Part shown: in pieces, positions 26,938 to 35,546 of the stretch
How the letters are laid out: the number at the start of each line of letters is the position of its first letter
Numbering within the stretch: the stretch's first letter is position 1
Assembly: GCA_018827375.1 (NCBI GenBank)
Contig: JAHJYW010000020.1
Coordinates: forward strand, 1 to 64,000
Source of the DNA: Alphaproteobacteria bacterium
GTDB taxonomy: Bacteria > Pseudomonadota > Alphaproteobacteria > Caulobacterales > Hyphomonadaceae
Direction: 5' to 3'
Length of the DNA stretch: 64,000 nucleotides
Notes under the pieces: generated by a model
The model's database searches: none
Told to the model about the DNA's origin: nothing
Seen by the model: only the letters and a program-made list of their open reading frames with translations
Program-made: the position numbers and the translations under genes

Positions 26938-27080
26938 CTTAGGCTGTCTCTCACAGGTCCGGTACCTCTTCAATCTAACAGGGGGAGGGGACTCCACCAA
27001 GCGGCGCGTCGGCACGTTTATCCATTGGTGCCGACGCGCGCGGGCGCTAAGCTGTCCGCGCAAGCCGGGGGACTGACTGC

Positions 27081-27821
27081 ATGAACCGCGAAGTGATCAT
27101 TCATCAGGGCCCCGGCATCGCCGGGCTGGCCGAGCGTCTCGCTGGTCTCAGGTCCAGCGCTGACGCCCGCATTGTCGGCCTCACAGGCTCGGTCGCCGCC
27201 GGCAAGACGACGCTCGCCCGCGATGTGGCCGACGCGCTGACCCCGCCGCTCAGCGTCGAGACCGTCTCGACCGACGGCTTCCTCTTCCCGAACGCCGTAC
27301 TGGAGCCGCAGGGCCTCCTCATGCGCAAGGGCTTCCCGGAAACCTATGACCGCGATGGCTTTAACCGCGCGCTTGTCGGCATCCGCCAGGGCGCGGCCGA
27401 CTTTCCCGCCCACAGCCACGACATCTACGATATCGACCCGGCCCTGACGCGGACCGTGCAGCTGCCGGACATGCTCATCCTCGAAGGCCTCGGCTTCCAG
27501 CCGCCCACCCGGCCCGCGCGTCCGGACGGCGAGCCGGACGTGCTGGTCTATCTCGATGCGGCCGAGGCCGATCTTGAATTCTGGTATGTCGAACGCTTTG
27601 TCGGCTTCTGGAATGGGGCCCGAACCGACCCAAGCTCATTCTATGCCCAATGGCTGCACATGAGCGAGACAGAGCTGCGCGCCTTCGCAAAGACCGTGTG
27701 GGACGGCGTCAACCTGCCCAACCTGCGCGACCACATCCACCCGCTGAAAGCCCACGCCGATATCGTCGTGCACAAGGCGCGCGATCACACCGTCGAAATC
27801 GCGGAAGACCGGATCAGCTGA
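27081..27821 (+). CDS. coaA: Type I pantothenate kinase-like protein
   Basis: 246 residues. P-loop GSVAAGKTT (about 36-44), then the CoaA signature VSTDGFLFPNAVLEPQGLLMR followed by KGFPETYD, SHDIYDI and LILEGLGF. These match prokaryotic type I pantothenate kinase, the first step of CoA synthesis. It is shorter than the usual ~315 residues, lacking part of the N-terminal region, so a related uridine-kinase-like activity is possible. The 3' end overlaps the convergent VOC gene by eight bases. Confidence 0.75.
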   Translation: MNREVIIHQGPGIAGLAERLAGLRSSADARIVGLTGSVAAGKTTLARDVADALTPPLSVETVSTDGFLFPNAVLEPQGLLMRKGFPETYDRDGFNRALVGIRQGAADFPAHSHDIYDIDPALTRTVQLPDMLILEGLGFQPPTRPARPDGEPDVLVYLDAAEADLEFWYVERFVGFWNGARTDPSSFYAQWLHMSETELRAFAKTVWDGVNLPNLRDHIHPLKAHADIVVHKARDHTVEIAEDRIS

Positions 27822-28341
27822 ACGTCCGGATCGGGTTCGTGCCGTCCCAGGCTTCGGCCTGCTTGCGGATATAGGCAAATGTCTTGCCCTTGGCGCCGCT
27901 GATGTCGGAAATCTCGACCACTGTGCCCGGATGGGCCTCGGTATCGAAATAGGCAAACCGGCCCTTCTCGCCGCCGATCTGTCCCTCATGGCCCACCATA
28001 TAACCAAGCCCGAGCGCCTTGTCGTAGAGGCCCTGATAGTCCTCGGTCCAGTAGGACATGTGCTGCAGGCCTTCGCGGCCTGCATCGAGAAAGTCCTTGT
28101 ACATCGAGGGCGCCTCATTGCGCTGCTGGATCAGCTCGATCTGCAGGTCGCCGGAATTGGCGAGCGCAATGCTCATCTTCACGTCAGAAGCGACGCCGCG
28201 ATAGGTGAACCAGTCGGTCTTCACGTCCGCGATGTAGAACCAGGGGCCAACGCCCATCACCTCGATCCAGTGCTTCATCGCGGCTTCAATATCGCGCACG
28301 ACATAGCCGTTCTGGCAGACTTTCCCGAAAATGCGGCTCAT
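27814..28341 (-). CDS. VOC/glyoxalase superfamily protein
   Basis: 175 residues. A VOC-fold protein with one recognisable beta-alpha-beta module pair: CQNGYVVRDIEAAMKHWIEVMGVGPW near the start and EGLQHMSYWTEDYQGLYDKA plus TVVEISD later, providing His/Glu metal-ligand candidates. Similar proteins act in lactoylglutathione-like or dioxygenase/epimerase reactions, but the substrate is not readable. The ATG at 28341 begins conserved sequence; slyX ends four bases upstream, so the two are one transcript. Confidence 0.8.
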   Translation of the reverse strand: MSRIFGKVCQNGYVVRDIEAAMKHWIEVMGVGPWFYIADVKTDWFTYRGVASDVKMSIALANSGDLQIELIQQRNEAPSMYKDFLDAGREGLQHMSYWTEDYQGLYDKALGLGYMVGHEGQIGGEKGRFAYFDTEAHPGTVVEISDISGAKGKTFAYIRKQAEAWDGTNPIRTFS

Positions 28342-28345
28342 CGCG

Positions 28346-28555
28346 TCACCAGTGCGGCGGAGGCGGCTCGTCGCCCTGTGTGGGCCGCTCGGCCTGTCCC
28401 ATGTTCGCAAATTGCTCGGTCAGCCGTGCCATCTGCCGCGTCAGCCGGTCGATCTCTTTCCACTGGGCGATCACGGTCTTGTTCAGGTCGTCGATCACTT
28501 CGTCCTGATGGGCGATGCGGATTTCAAGCGTGTCGATGCGGGCTGTGTCTGTCAT
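28346..28555 (-). CDS. slyX: SlyX-like protein
   Basis: 69 residues. A coiled-coil of heptads (IDTLEIRIAHQDEVIDDLNK, then QWKEIDRLTRQMARL) followed by a Pro-rich tail ending EPPPPHW is diagnostic of the SlyX family. Function is unknown; the protein is soluble and probably oligomeric. The ATG at 28555 is preceded by GAGCAGAGG. It is immediately upstream of the VOC gene, four bases apart. Confidence 0.88.
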   Translation of the reverse strand: MTDTARIDTLEIRIAHQDEVIDDLNKTVIAQWKEIDRLTRQMARLTEQFANMGQAERPTQGDEPPPPHW

Positions 28556-28651
28556 CCTCTGCTCATAGCCTGCCGGGCGCCGCACCTGCAAATACATTGA
28601 TCACGGCAAAGACGCTGGACGCGGCCCCATGCCCCGCATTAAACGGGCCGC

Positions 28652-29644
28652 ATGACCGACTATCGCTTTTCCGTAGCCCCCATGATGGACTGGACCGACG
28701 CGCATTGCCGCGCTTTCCATCGCTGCTTGACGAAAAGCGCGCTGCTCTATTCCGAAATGGTCACCGCCGACGCCGTCATCCATGGCGACCCGGACCGCCT
28801 GCTGCGACAGGACCCCAACAACCATCCGACTGCGCTTCAGCTCGGCGGCTCCGATCCCGCCAAACTCGCCAAGGCCACCAAAATCGGCGCCAGCTGGGGC
28901 TATGAGGAGATCAACCTAAATTGCGGTTGCCCCTCGTCGCGCGTCCAGTCCGGCAGCTTTGGCGCCTGCCTCATGGCAGAGCCTGACCTCGTGGCCGAAT
29001 GCGTCGCCGCCATGAGCGAGGCCGAGCCTGACCTCCCCGTCACGGTCAAATGCCGCATCGCCATTGACGACATGCCCGCCCGCGAAACCCTCTTCACCTT
29101 CATCGACAAGGTCTCTGCCGCCGGCTGCACCCATTTCACCGTCCATGCCCGCAAGGCCTGGCTAAAGGGTCTCAGCCCGAAGGAAAACCGCGACATTCCC
29201 CCGCTCGACTATGGCCTCGTCGCCGAACTGAAAGCCGAGCGCCCGCACCTTTCCATCACGCTGAATGGCGGCATCACCACGATCGCGGAATGCCGCGAGC
29301 ACCTGAAAGTCTTCGACGGCGTCATGCTCGGCCGCGCGGCCTATCAGAACCCGTCCCTGCTGGGCGAGGTCGACGCGGCATTCGGCTCGGAAGGGGCCCC
29401 GACTGTCTCGGCCCATGACGCGATCATCGCCTACATGCCCTACATGGCAGACCAGCTGGAACGCGGCACCGGCCTCCACGCCATGACGCGCCACATGCTT
29501 GGCCTTTTCAATGGCCAGCCCGGCGCCCGTGCCTGGCGGCGTGTCCTGTCAGAGCGCGCGCCTAAGCCCGGTGCAGACCTCGATGTGCTCGACGCCGCCG
29601 TCGAGGCTATCACGGGGCACACGGTCAATCTCACCGAAGTCTGA
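28652..29644 (+). CDS. dusA: tRNA-dihydrouridine synthase A
   Basis: 330 residues. FMN-dependent reduction of uridine to dihydrouridine in tRNA D-loops (U20/U20a). It starts FSVAPMMDWTDAHCRAFHR. The catalytic Cys lies in NLNCGCPS, and FTVHARKAWLKGLSPKENR, ITLNGGI and DGVMLGRAAYQNP are DusA-type phosphate/FMN-binding and specificity motifs. Length matches the family. It is a single gene between divergent slyX and the 339-base non-coding region. Confidence 0.95.
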   Translation: MTDYRFSVAPMMDWTDAHCRAFHRCLTKSALLYSEMVTADAVIHGDPDRLLRQDPNNHPTALQLGGSDPAKLAKATKIGASWGYEEINLNCGCPSSRVQSGSFGACLMAEPDLVAECVAAMSEAEPDLPVTVKCRIAIDDMPARETLFTFIDKVSAAGCTHFTVHARKAWLKGLSPKENRDIPPLDYGLVAELKAERPHLSITLNGGITTIAECREHLKVFDGVMLGRAAYQNPSLLGEVDAAFGSEGAPTVSAHDAIIAYMPYMADQLERGTGLHAMTRHMLGLFNGQPGARAWRRVLSERAPKPGADLDVLDAAVEAITGHTVNLTEV

Positions 29645-29983
29645 GCGGCCTTTCCCACACAATCCGTGCCGCAATCTGCAGCCCCCCGGCAAAAGCGCCT
29701 GCCTCTCTCCGCCCTCGCGCCAATGCGCCTATACTCTTATCCGTCGCCGGATTTCCGGCCGGCGGCAGGCTTCCGGGGCATTTTGCCTGCCCCCGCGCGT
29801 ATGGGACGGCGGCCAGCTGTGCACGGCAGGGCGCAATAGCATCCAATTATATTTGAACTATCAGCCTTGCCCCAGGCGGCCCCGCCGCTCATCCGCAAGG
29901 ACCTTCCAAGCAAAGCAAAACCGGAAGGGCAGGGCCCTGTCGGGCTTTTGGTGCTGGGATTTCCGCTGCAAGAGAAGAGGGCG
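29645..29983. other. Intergenic region with hairpins and repeat copy 1
   Basis: No credible gene. It contains GC-rich inverted repeats, including GGGGCA/TGCCCC around TTTTGCC near 29777-29795, which may act as the dusA 3' end. Its right part is the first copy (29862-29957) of a 96-bp direct repeat that recurs upstream of the hydrolase gene. Confidence 0.6.
29862..29957 (+). repeat. 96-bp direct repeat, copy 1
   Basis: Matches 31797-31892 at 91 of 96 positions in the same orientation (offset 1,935 bases). It contains the palindrome CAGGGCCCTG and an inverted pair CCTTCC/GGAAGG that is broken in copy 2. It lies 26 bases beyond the stop codon of the membrane hydrolase. Confidence 0.9.
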
Positions 29984-31687
29984 CTACGACCCGGCGAACT
30001 GCGTGGCCTGTCCGGCAACCACGTACCAGGTCACGAACAGGGTGTTGATCACTGCGCCCGGAATATAGCTGCCCGTCCGCCGATAGGTGAACGTGCCGAG
30101 CAGTGACACGATCAGCATCAGCGGCACGAATTGCAGCATGATGATCGTGTTGAGCGGTTCGCTCGGCGTCAGCAGCTTTCCCGTCGTAAACAGCGCGAGA
30201 TATTGTGCGCCGAGGAAAATCGCAAAGCCGCCCGCCATGATCGCGGCATTGGCGCCATACTGTGCCCAGCGCCCGTCTCCCATGACCGACAGGCCCTGAT
30301 GAAGCGCCCGGGACGCCAAGACAAAATAGACCCCCAGCGGCAGGACATAAACGAGCGCGATTTGCGCCTGCGCGACGCTCAGCATTTTGACGCCGACGAA
30401 CCAGAAGCGAAAATCCAGATGGAACAGGGCGCCGGCAAGCCATGCCGCAAAGTAACCGACGGCCATCGTCGTGAGAGCGACAAGCATGGCAGCCAGAACA
30501 TCCGGCTTGCCCGTCCCGGCAGGCCGTTTCGTTGCCAACCCGATCAATGCGGCAATCACGCCATTCAGCGCCGCCCAGACCACGATCTGGGTCGTAACAG
30601 TCTGGGGCAGCAGGGCCGACGCGGGCAGCAGCACCTCAGCCCATTTGAAGAACAGGTAGAAGGTCGCGACTGGCACGATCATGCTTATCGCCGCAATGGC
30701 CCACCATTGCACAGTCCGCCGCTCGAACGCGGCTGCGGTCGCCTCGGTCTTCAGGCGACTGAAGTAGGGTATCTCCAGCACGAGCTGGAACGTGCCCATC
30801 AGCAGCACCACAAAGCCGACCAGCGCTGTCAGGGTACCAACTTCTTTCCATATCCAGACCTGATCACCGCTCGGCAGCGCCGTGCCGCCCTCCAGCGTCT
30901 GCGCAAACCAGTCAATTGCATGCCCGATCGCCACGGGAGAGATATGATCGCCGGGATGGGTGACAGCAGGCTGGTACAGCACCCGCGCGGTGCCATCTGC
31001 CATGTCGCCATAGATCTGGCCCGCCTCGATCGGATCGCCAGTGTTGAACAGAGCCTGCAGCTTCGGGCTCGCAGTGACGTCGCTTCCGCGATCGATCCCC
31101 CACATCAGCGGTGCAAACTCGTCAAACTTCGAGAAGACGACAGCCGTATTGCGCGGCCAGTCCGGCGTGCCATCCATGGCAAACGGCGCCCCGGTGCTTG
31201 TGCCCTCAAGAACAAGGCTCCTGTAGCCCTCCGGCATGGCAGCGGCCGCCGCCAGCACAGTCCACCCGCCCATGGAATGCCCCTCAAGGCCAATATTGTC
31301 CGGGTCGACACTTTCCAGGCTGCGCAGGTAAGCGAGGCTCGCAGGCCCGCCGAACCCCTCCGCGAAGGCGGGGGCGTCGGAATAGCCGTGGCCGGTCTGG
31401 TCCGGCGTCAGGACGACATAGCCGCGCCGTGCAAACTCGATGGCAAAACCCGACTGGACCTCACGGGAGTTGATATAGCCGTGCACGCCAAGAATGCCCG
31501 GCGCAGGCGACGCCGCACTGGCCGTGCGGGGCGTGTACAGCAAGGCGCTGATCGTGCGGCCCTCTTCTGTTGCGTATCGCACCTCTTTGACAGACACGCC
31601 GCCGGATGTCTGAACAAGGTGCGCTGCGAGAACGCCGACCGCAATGATCAGCCAACCAATAAAGAACAATCGCCACGAACGTATCAT
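29984..31687 (-). CDS. Alpha/beta hydrolase with C-terminal membrane domain
   Basis: 567 residues. One N-terminal helix anchors the protein. The first ~290 residues are an alpha/beta hydrolase: HGYINSREVQ (oxyanion region), DQTGHGYSD, nucleophile elbow GLEGHSMGGWT and HPGDHIS with the catalytic His. The remaining ~270 residues form about eight transmembrane helices. This hydrolase plus multi-pass membrane architecture is known but uncommon and its substrate is unknown. The gene stands alone, flanked on both sides by near-identical 96-bp direct repeats, so it may have arrived, or could be lost, as a unit. Confidence 0.82.
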   Translation of the reverse strand: MIRSWRLFFIGWLIIAVGVLAAHLVQTSGGVSVKEVRYATEEGRTISALLYTPRTASAASPAPGILGVHGYINSREVQSGFAIEFARRGYVVLTPDQTGHGYSDAPAFAEGFGGPASLAYLRSLESVDPDNIGLEGHSMGGWTVLAAAAAMPEGYRSLVLEGTSTGAPFAMDGTPDWPRNTAVVFSKFDEFAPLMWGIDRGSDVTASPKLQALFNTGDPIEAGQIYGDMADGTARVLYQPAVTHPGDHISPVAIGHAIDWFAQTLEGGTALPSGDQVWIWKEVGTLTALVGFVVLLMGTFQLVLEIPYFSRLKTEATAAAFERRTVQWWAIAAISMIVPVATFYLFFKWAEVLLPASALLPQTVTTQIVVWAALNGVIAALIGLATKRPAGTGKPDVLAAMLVALTTMAVGYFAAWLAGALFHLDFRFWFVGVKMLSVAQAQIALVYVLPLGVYFVLASRALHQGLSVMGDGRWAQYGANAAIMAGGFAIFLGAQYLALFTTGKLLTPSEPLNTIIMLQFVPLMLIVSLLGTFTYRRTGSYIPGAVINTLFVTWYVVAGQATQFAGS

Positions 31688-31796
31688 TTCCTGCCCATCC
31701 CAAAGCCTGAACCACTATGAAGCCGCCCCGCCTGAAAACAAGGCCGGGCGTTGTCATGATGGTTCGAGGCGGCGAGGGCCGACCGCGGTGCACGGC

Positions 31797-31892
31797 CAGC
31801 CTTGCGCCAAGCGGCCCCGCCGCCCATCCGCAAGGACCCTGCAAGCAAAGCAAAACCGGAAGGGCAGGGCCCTGTCGGGCTTTTGGTGCTGG
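31797..31892 (+). repeat. 96-bp direct repeat, copy 2
   Basis: Second copy of the repeat at 29862-29957, five mismatches, same orientation. It lies between the hydrolase start (110 bases away) and the decayed mdaB-like gene (11 bases away). Sequence immediately beyond each end is not similar, so the boundaries are real. Confidence 0.9.
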
Positions 31893-31903
31893 TAACGAGT
31901 CTA

Positions 31904-32212
31904 TCAGCTGGCTTCCAGAACTAGCTGGTTCAGGTGATCTCTTAACGTGGCGAAATGACGTTCCGCGTCGGGTGCCTTGCTCACGTCATGAGCCGGGAAC
32001 GTGGGATGGGCTTTCAGGCCGAAGAAGGCAAAGTTGATATGGAGCGGGGCGAGAAGATCGTCGAGCGTCCGCCCCGCAAACAGGGCCTGCGCCGGATCAG
32101 CGAAAGCGGCCTGCGGCGCATTCAGCGTGACCGACAGCATATAGGACCGGCCCTGCATCAGGCCGCCGCTGCCATACTGGCGGCGCGGATCCGACCGGGT
32201 GCGGCAATCGCC
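31904..32212 (-). pseudogene. Truncated mdaB-like NAD(P)H oxidoreductase
   Basis: The frame from about 32212 leftwards encodes a C-terminal flavodoxin-fold half that matches MdaB-type NAD(P)H:quinone oxidoreductases: RTRSDPRRQYGSGGLMQG, MLSVTLNAP, LHINFAFFGL and HPTFPAHDVSKAPD, ending near residue 100 of a normally ~195-residue protein. Upstream of GDCRTRSDP the similarity stops and there is no FMN-binding N-terminal part or start codon with a ribosome site. A short internal ORF begins at 32158. It is a decay remnant next to repeat copy 2. Confidence 0.75.
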
Positions 32213-32307
32213 GCGCGCCGGGCCAGGCCGAAGGCGTCCGGGCCGATGCGCTGGCGCGCTAGCCGCATTAAACGAATGCTAAAGCCTTGATCCTAGGGTC
32301 ACGTTCT

Positions 32308-33798
32308 ATGACTGACGCGCCCAAAACCCCGCAATCGCCGCCATCGCCTGAGGAAACCTTCCTCGCCACGGCGAGCCACGAGATTCGTACGCCCCTCAAC
32401 GGCATTCTCGGCACGGTATCCCTGCTGCTCGAAACCGATCTCCAGCCCTCGCAGCGCGAATATGCCGAAGTGATCAAGCAGAGCGGTGCCCGCCTGCTCG
32501 AACTGCTCAACAATGTGCTCGACTATGCCCGCCTTGATGCCTCCGCCGTCGAGATCGAGGCGGAAAGCTTCTGCCCGGCCCAGCTCGGCCGCGAAGTCAT
32601 CGAACTGCTCAGCCCGCGCGCCCATACCGCCGGTCTCGACCTTGCCGCACGTACATCGCAGCTGCCGATGCCGACCTTTTCGGGCGATGCGGGCCGCATC
32701 CGGCAGATCCTGTTCAATCTGGTCGGCAATGCGTTGAAGTTCACGGAAAAGGGCGGCGTCCTGTTGGATATCACGGCCCGCGAAGACGGACTCGAATTCC
32801 GCATCATCGACACGGGCCCCGGCATCGCGAAGGACGATCTCGCACACCTGTTTGAGGCCTTCCACCAGGCCGGTCGCGCCGATGCCTACAAGGATGGCGG
32901 CGTCGGCCTTGGCCTTGCGATCACCAAGCGCCTGACTGACCTGCTCGGCGGCACGATCAATATTGATAGCCTGCCGGGTGTCGGCACTGTCTTCTCGGTC
33001 TTCCTGCCGCTGGCGCGCACGGGCATGGAGCCGGATGCGGTCAGCATGAATCTTGGCGGCCGTGTCGGCCTTGTCGGTCTGCCACCTGTCACCTGCCTCT
33101 CGATTGTCGCTGCGCTGCAAGACGTGAAGGCCACCGCTATCTTTGTCGATCCGTCGCGCGGCCAGCTGCCTGACGGTGTCGACGTGCTGCTGATCGGCGC
33201 GGACCTGCCGGAAGCGACCGTGCGCGCTTATGCTGAGATGGCGCCGTCCCTTGTTGTCTTACGTCCGGAAGATCGCGGCGCTCTGCCCCGGTTCCGCCTG
33301 CTGGGCTGTGTCGGCTGGCTCGTGCGCCCGCTGCGCACCTCTTCGCTCGCCGAACGCATATTCCTCGTGCGCACGGGCGGCGAGACCCAGGACGAGGATG
33401 AGGTAACGACTGGCGCTGGCCATGTGCTGATCGCCGACGACAATCCGGTCAACGCGCTGATTGCACGTCGCGCCTTGGAATCGGCGGGATTTACCGTCAC
33501 AGTCGCGTCTACCGGCAGTGAGGCACTGGAGGCCGCAGGCAACATGAATCCCGCTCTCATCCTGATGGACCTGCGCATGCCCGTCATGGACGGGTTTGAG
33601 GCCATGCGCCAACTCAGGGCAGGGGGCTCGCGCGTTCCCATTATTGCTGTTTCCGCAGAGGTGAACCCCGAAATCGAACGCCGCGCTGTAGCCGCGGGTG
33701 CTGACAGTGTGGTGGCCAAGCCGCTCGACGCTCAGGCCCTGCGCACGCTGGCTATCCACTGGACGAGCCCGAAGCGCACGGCTGCAGGCGCCGCATGA
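32308..33798 (+). CDS. Soluble hybrid histidine kinase
   Basis: 496 residues. Dimerisation/phosphoacceptor motif SHEIRTPLNG (His24) follows almost directly after the N-terminus, so no input domain is attached. The ATPase has NLVGNALKFT, DTGPGIA and GVGLGLAI boxes. A ~100-residue degenerate receiver-like segment precedes a C-terminal receiver with DDNPVNALIA, phosphoacceptor LMDLRMPVMDG and VVAKPLD. Sensing probably depends on a partner. The stop overlaps the start of the AmpG-like permease gene (ATGA), which suggests coupling with peptidoglycan recycling. The ATG at 32308 is preferred to TTG 32287. Confidence 0.88.
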   Translation: MTDAPKTPQSPPSPEETFLATASHEIRTPLNGILGTVSLLLETDLQPSQREYAEVIKQSGARLLELLNNVLDYARLDASAVEIEAESFCPAQLGREVIELLSPRAHTAGLDLAARTSQLPMPTFSGDAGRIRQILFNLVGNALKFTEKGGVLLDITAREDGLEFRIIDTGPGIAKDDLAHLFEAFHQAGRADAYKDGGVGLGLAITKRLTDLLGGTINIDSLPGVGTVFSVFLPLARTGMEPDAVSMNLGGRVGLVGLPPVTCLSIVAALQDVKATAIFVDPSRGQLPDGVDVLLIGADLPEATVRAYAEMAPSLVVLRPEDRGALPRFRLLGCVGWLVRPLRTSSLAERIFLVRTGGETQDEDEVTTGAGHVLIADDNPVNALIARRALESAGFTVTVASTGSEALEAAGNMNPALILMDLRMPVMDGFEAMRQLRAGGSRVPIIAVSAEVNPEIERRAVAAGADSVVAKPLDAQALRTLAIHWTSPKRTAAGAA

Positions 33799-35546
33799 GC
33801 GAGGTGGCGATTCCTCCGCAACCACTGAAAAAACCGCCCCGCATCGTGCGTGCCCTCAAGGCCCTGCGCGACAGGCGCATGGCCGCCATGGCGCTGTTTG
33901 CCTTTGCGGCGGGCCTGCCCATGGGCGTCACGCTGGGCCTGCTCAATGCCTGGCTCACCGAACTTGGCATCACGCCGTCCACCATCGGCACGCTGTCACT
34001 GCTGACGCTCGGCTATTCCTTCAAATACCTGTGGGCGCCCATTTTCCAGACGGCCAGCCCTGCGCCGTTGACGGGCTTCCTCGGCGGGCGGCGCTCATGG
34101 CTGCTGCTGCTGCAGGGAATCATGGTCATCCTGATCGCCATCTTTGCGTTCACAAACCCGGCGGCCAATATCGGGCTTGTTGCCCTCATTGCCCTTGCCA
34201 TTGCGCTGATCTCGCCAACGCATGACATCGTTCTGGATGCCTGGCGCATCGAGGTGGCGCGGTCGGATGAAGACAAGGACCTGATGTCCGCCCTGTATCA
34301 GTTCGGCTACAAGTCGGCGGGTTTCATTTCGGGCTTCATCGCGCTGCTTGTCGCGGCCCGCGCGGGCTGGACGGTCACGTTCCTGATGGTCGCCTTCGTG
34401 CTTGCCCTGTCGATGATCGGCAGCATCATTGCGCCGGAACCGGCCAGTTCGAAAAAGCCCAATGCCGACCGGCTTTCCTTCCTGCCCAGCCTGCCGCGCG
34501 GCGTGGCCGTGCCGGCTGTAACCGTCGTATCGATCGGCTGGCTCATCGGCTTTGTGATGATCCTGACATTCGTTATGCAGGCCCTGTTCTCGGCAACGCC
34601 GCCGTCCGGGGGCACATTCGTGCGCTCGGAAGGCCCGTGGATTGTCGGGCTGACCGTGCTCGTGCCAGCCATCGTATCGGCGGTGCTGGTGTTCCGCTTC
34701 GGTGCAAAGGCGGCTGAAACGCCGGCGCGCATCGCCAATGAAACGCGTGCTGATTCCGTGCTGCGTAACCTCTTCCGTGCGATTTTCGATCCGCTGATGG
34801 AGCTGATCTACCGCCTGAAATGGGGCGCTGTCCTCGTGCTGCTTCTGGCGCTCACCTACCGCTTCACGGATGCTGTCTGGGGCGCCTTCGCCTATCCTTT
34901 CTATCTGGGTGACGAATTTGGCGCGCTTGGCCATTCGCTGGACGATGTTGCCATCGCTTCGAAATTCTTCGGTGTTATTGCCACGATACTCGGCTCGCTG
35001 CTCGGGGCAGTGCTGATCGCGGTCATGGGGCGCATGCCTGTGTTTTTCGTGGGTGGGATCGTCGCGGCTGCCACCAACCTGCTCTATGCCGATCTTTCCG
35101 CTGGCGCCGTCGTGCTCGACAGTTTCCTTGAGATATCCCGGCTCGGGCCGCCGCTGAGTACCTTGGCGGACTGGGCGGCAAAACTTTCACCTGACGTAGT
35201 TGCCGCCGATCAGGGCCAGCGCATGGCGCGCCTGATGGTCACCATCTTTGCGGAGAACCTCGCGGGCGGCTTCGCGCTTGTGGCGATCACGGCCTATCTC
35301 ACATCGGTTGTGAACCCGCGCTTTGCCGCCGTGCAATATGCGTTGCTGGCGTCACTTACGATGCTTATCGGCACGCTGGGACGTCCCTGGCTCGGCGAGA
35401 TCATTGAGCGCCAAGGCTATTATTCGGTCTTCATGATCACGTTCTGGCTCGGCGGCGTGGCCGTTGTCCTGTCGCTCTTTGAGTGGATCCGCCAGGCCCG
35501 TGACACAAGCAATGCCACGAGCCTGATTCTGGATCAGGACGACTAG
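33795..35546 (+). CDS. AmpG-like MFS permease
   Basis: 583 residues with about 14 hydrophobic segments. The start AFAAGLPMGVTLGLLNAWL followed by GYSFKYLWAPIFQ matches AmpG muropeptide permeases, which import GlcNAc-anhydroMurNAc peptides for cell-wall recycling. A charged cytosolic loop (about residues 225-260) and an unusually long central loop are present. It is translationally coupled to the upstream hybrid kinase by an ATGA overlap and converges with maeB, overlapping its last four bases. Acetyl-CoA transporter-like members are the alternative. Confidence 0.82.
   Translation: MSEVAIPPQPLKKPPRIVRALKALRDRRMAAMALFAFAAGLPMGVTLGLLNAWLTELGITPSTIGTLSLLTLGYSFKYLWAPIFQTASPAPLTGFLGGRRSWLLLLQGIMVILIAIFAFTNPAANIGLVALIALAIALISPTHDIVLDAWRIEVARSDEDKDLMSALYQFGYKSAGFISGFIALLVAARAGWTVTFLMVAFVLALSMIGSIIAPEPASSKKPNADRLSFLPSLPRGVAVPAVTVVSIGWLIGFVMILTFVMQALFSATPPSGGTFVRSEGPWIVGLTVLVPAIVSAVLVFRFGAKAAETPARIANETRADSVLRNLFRAIFDPLMELIYRLKWGAVLVLLLALTYRFTDAVWGAFAYPFYLGDEFGALGHSLDDVAIASKFFGVIATILGSLLGAVLIAVMGRMPVFFVGGIVAAATNLLYADLSAGAVVLDSFLEISRLGPPLSTLADWAAKLSPDVVAADQGQRMARLMVTIFAENLAGGFALVAITAYLTSVVNPRFAAVQYALLASLTMLIGTLGRPWLGEIIERQGYYSVFMITFWLGGVAVVLSLFEWIRQARDTSNATSLILDQDD

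Noticed and set aside
30131-31720. Rightward 529-codon frame opposite the membrane hydrolase
   Set aside because: Arg/Gln/His-rich composition and exact overlap with a gene bearing a nucleophile elbow and membrane helices.
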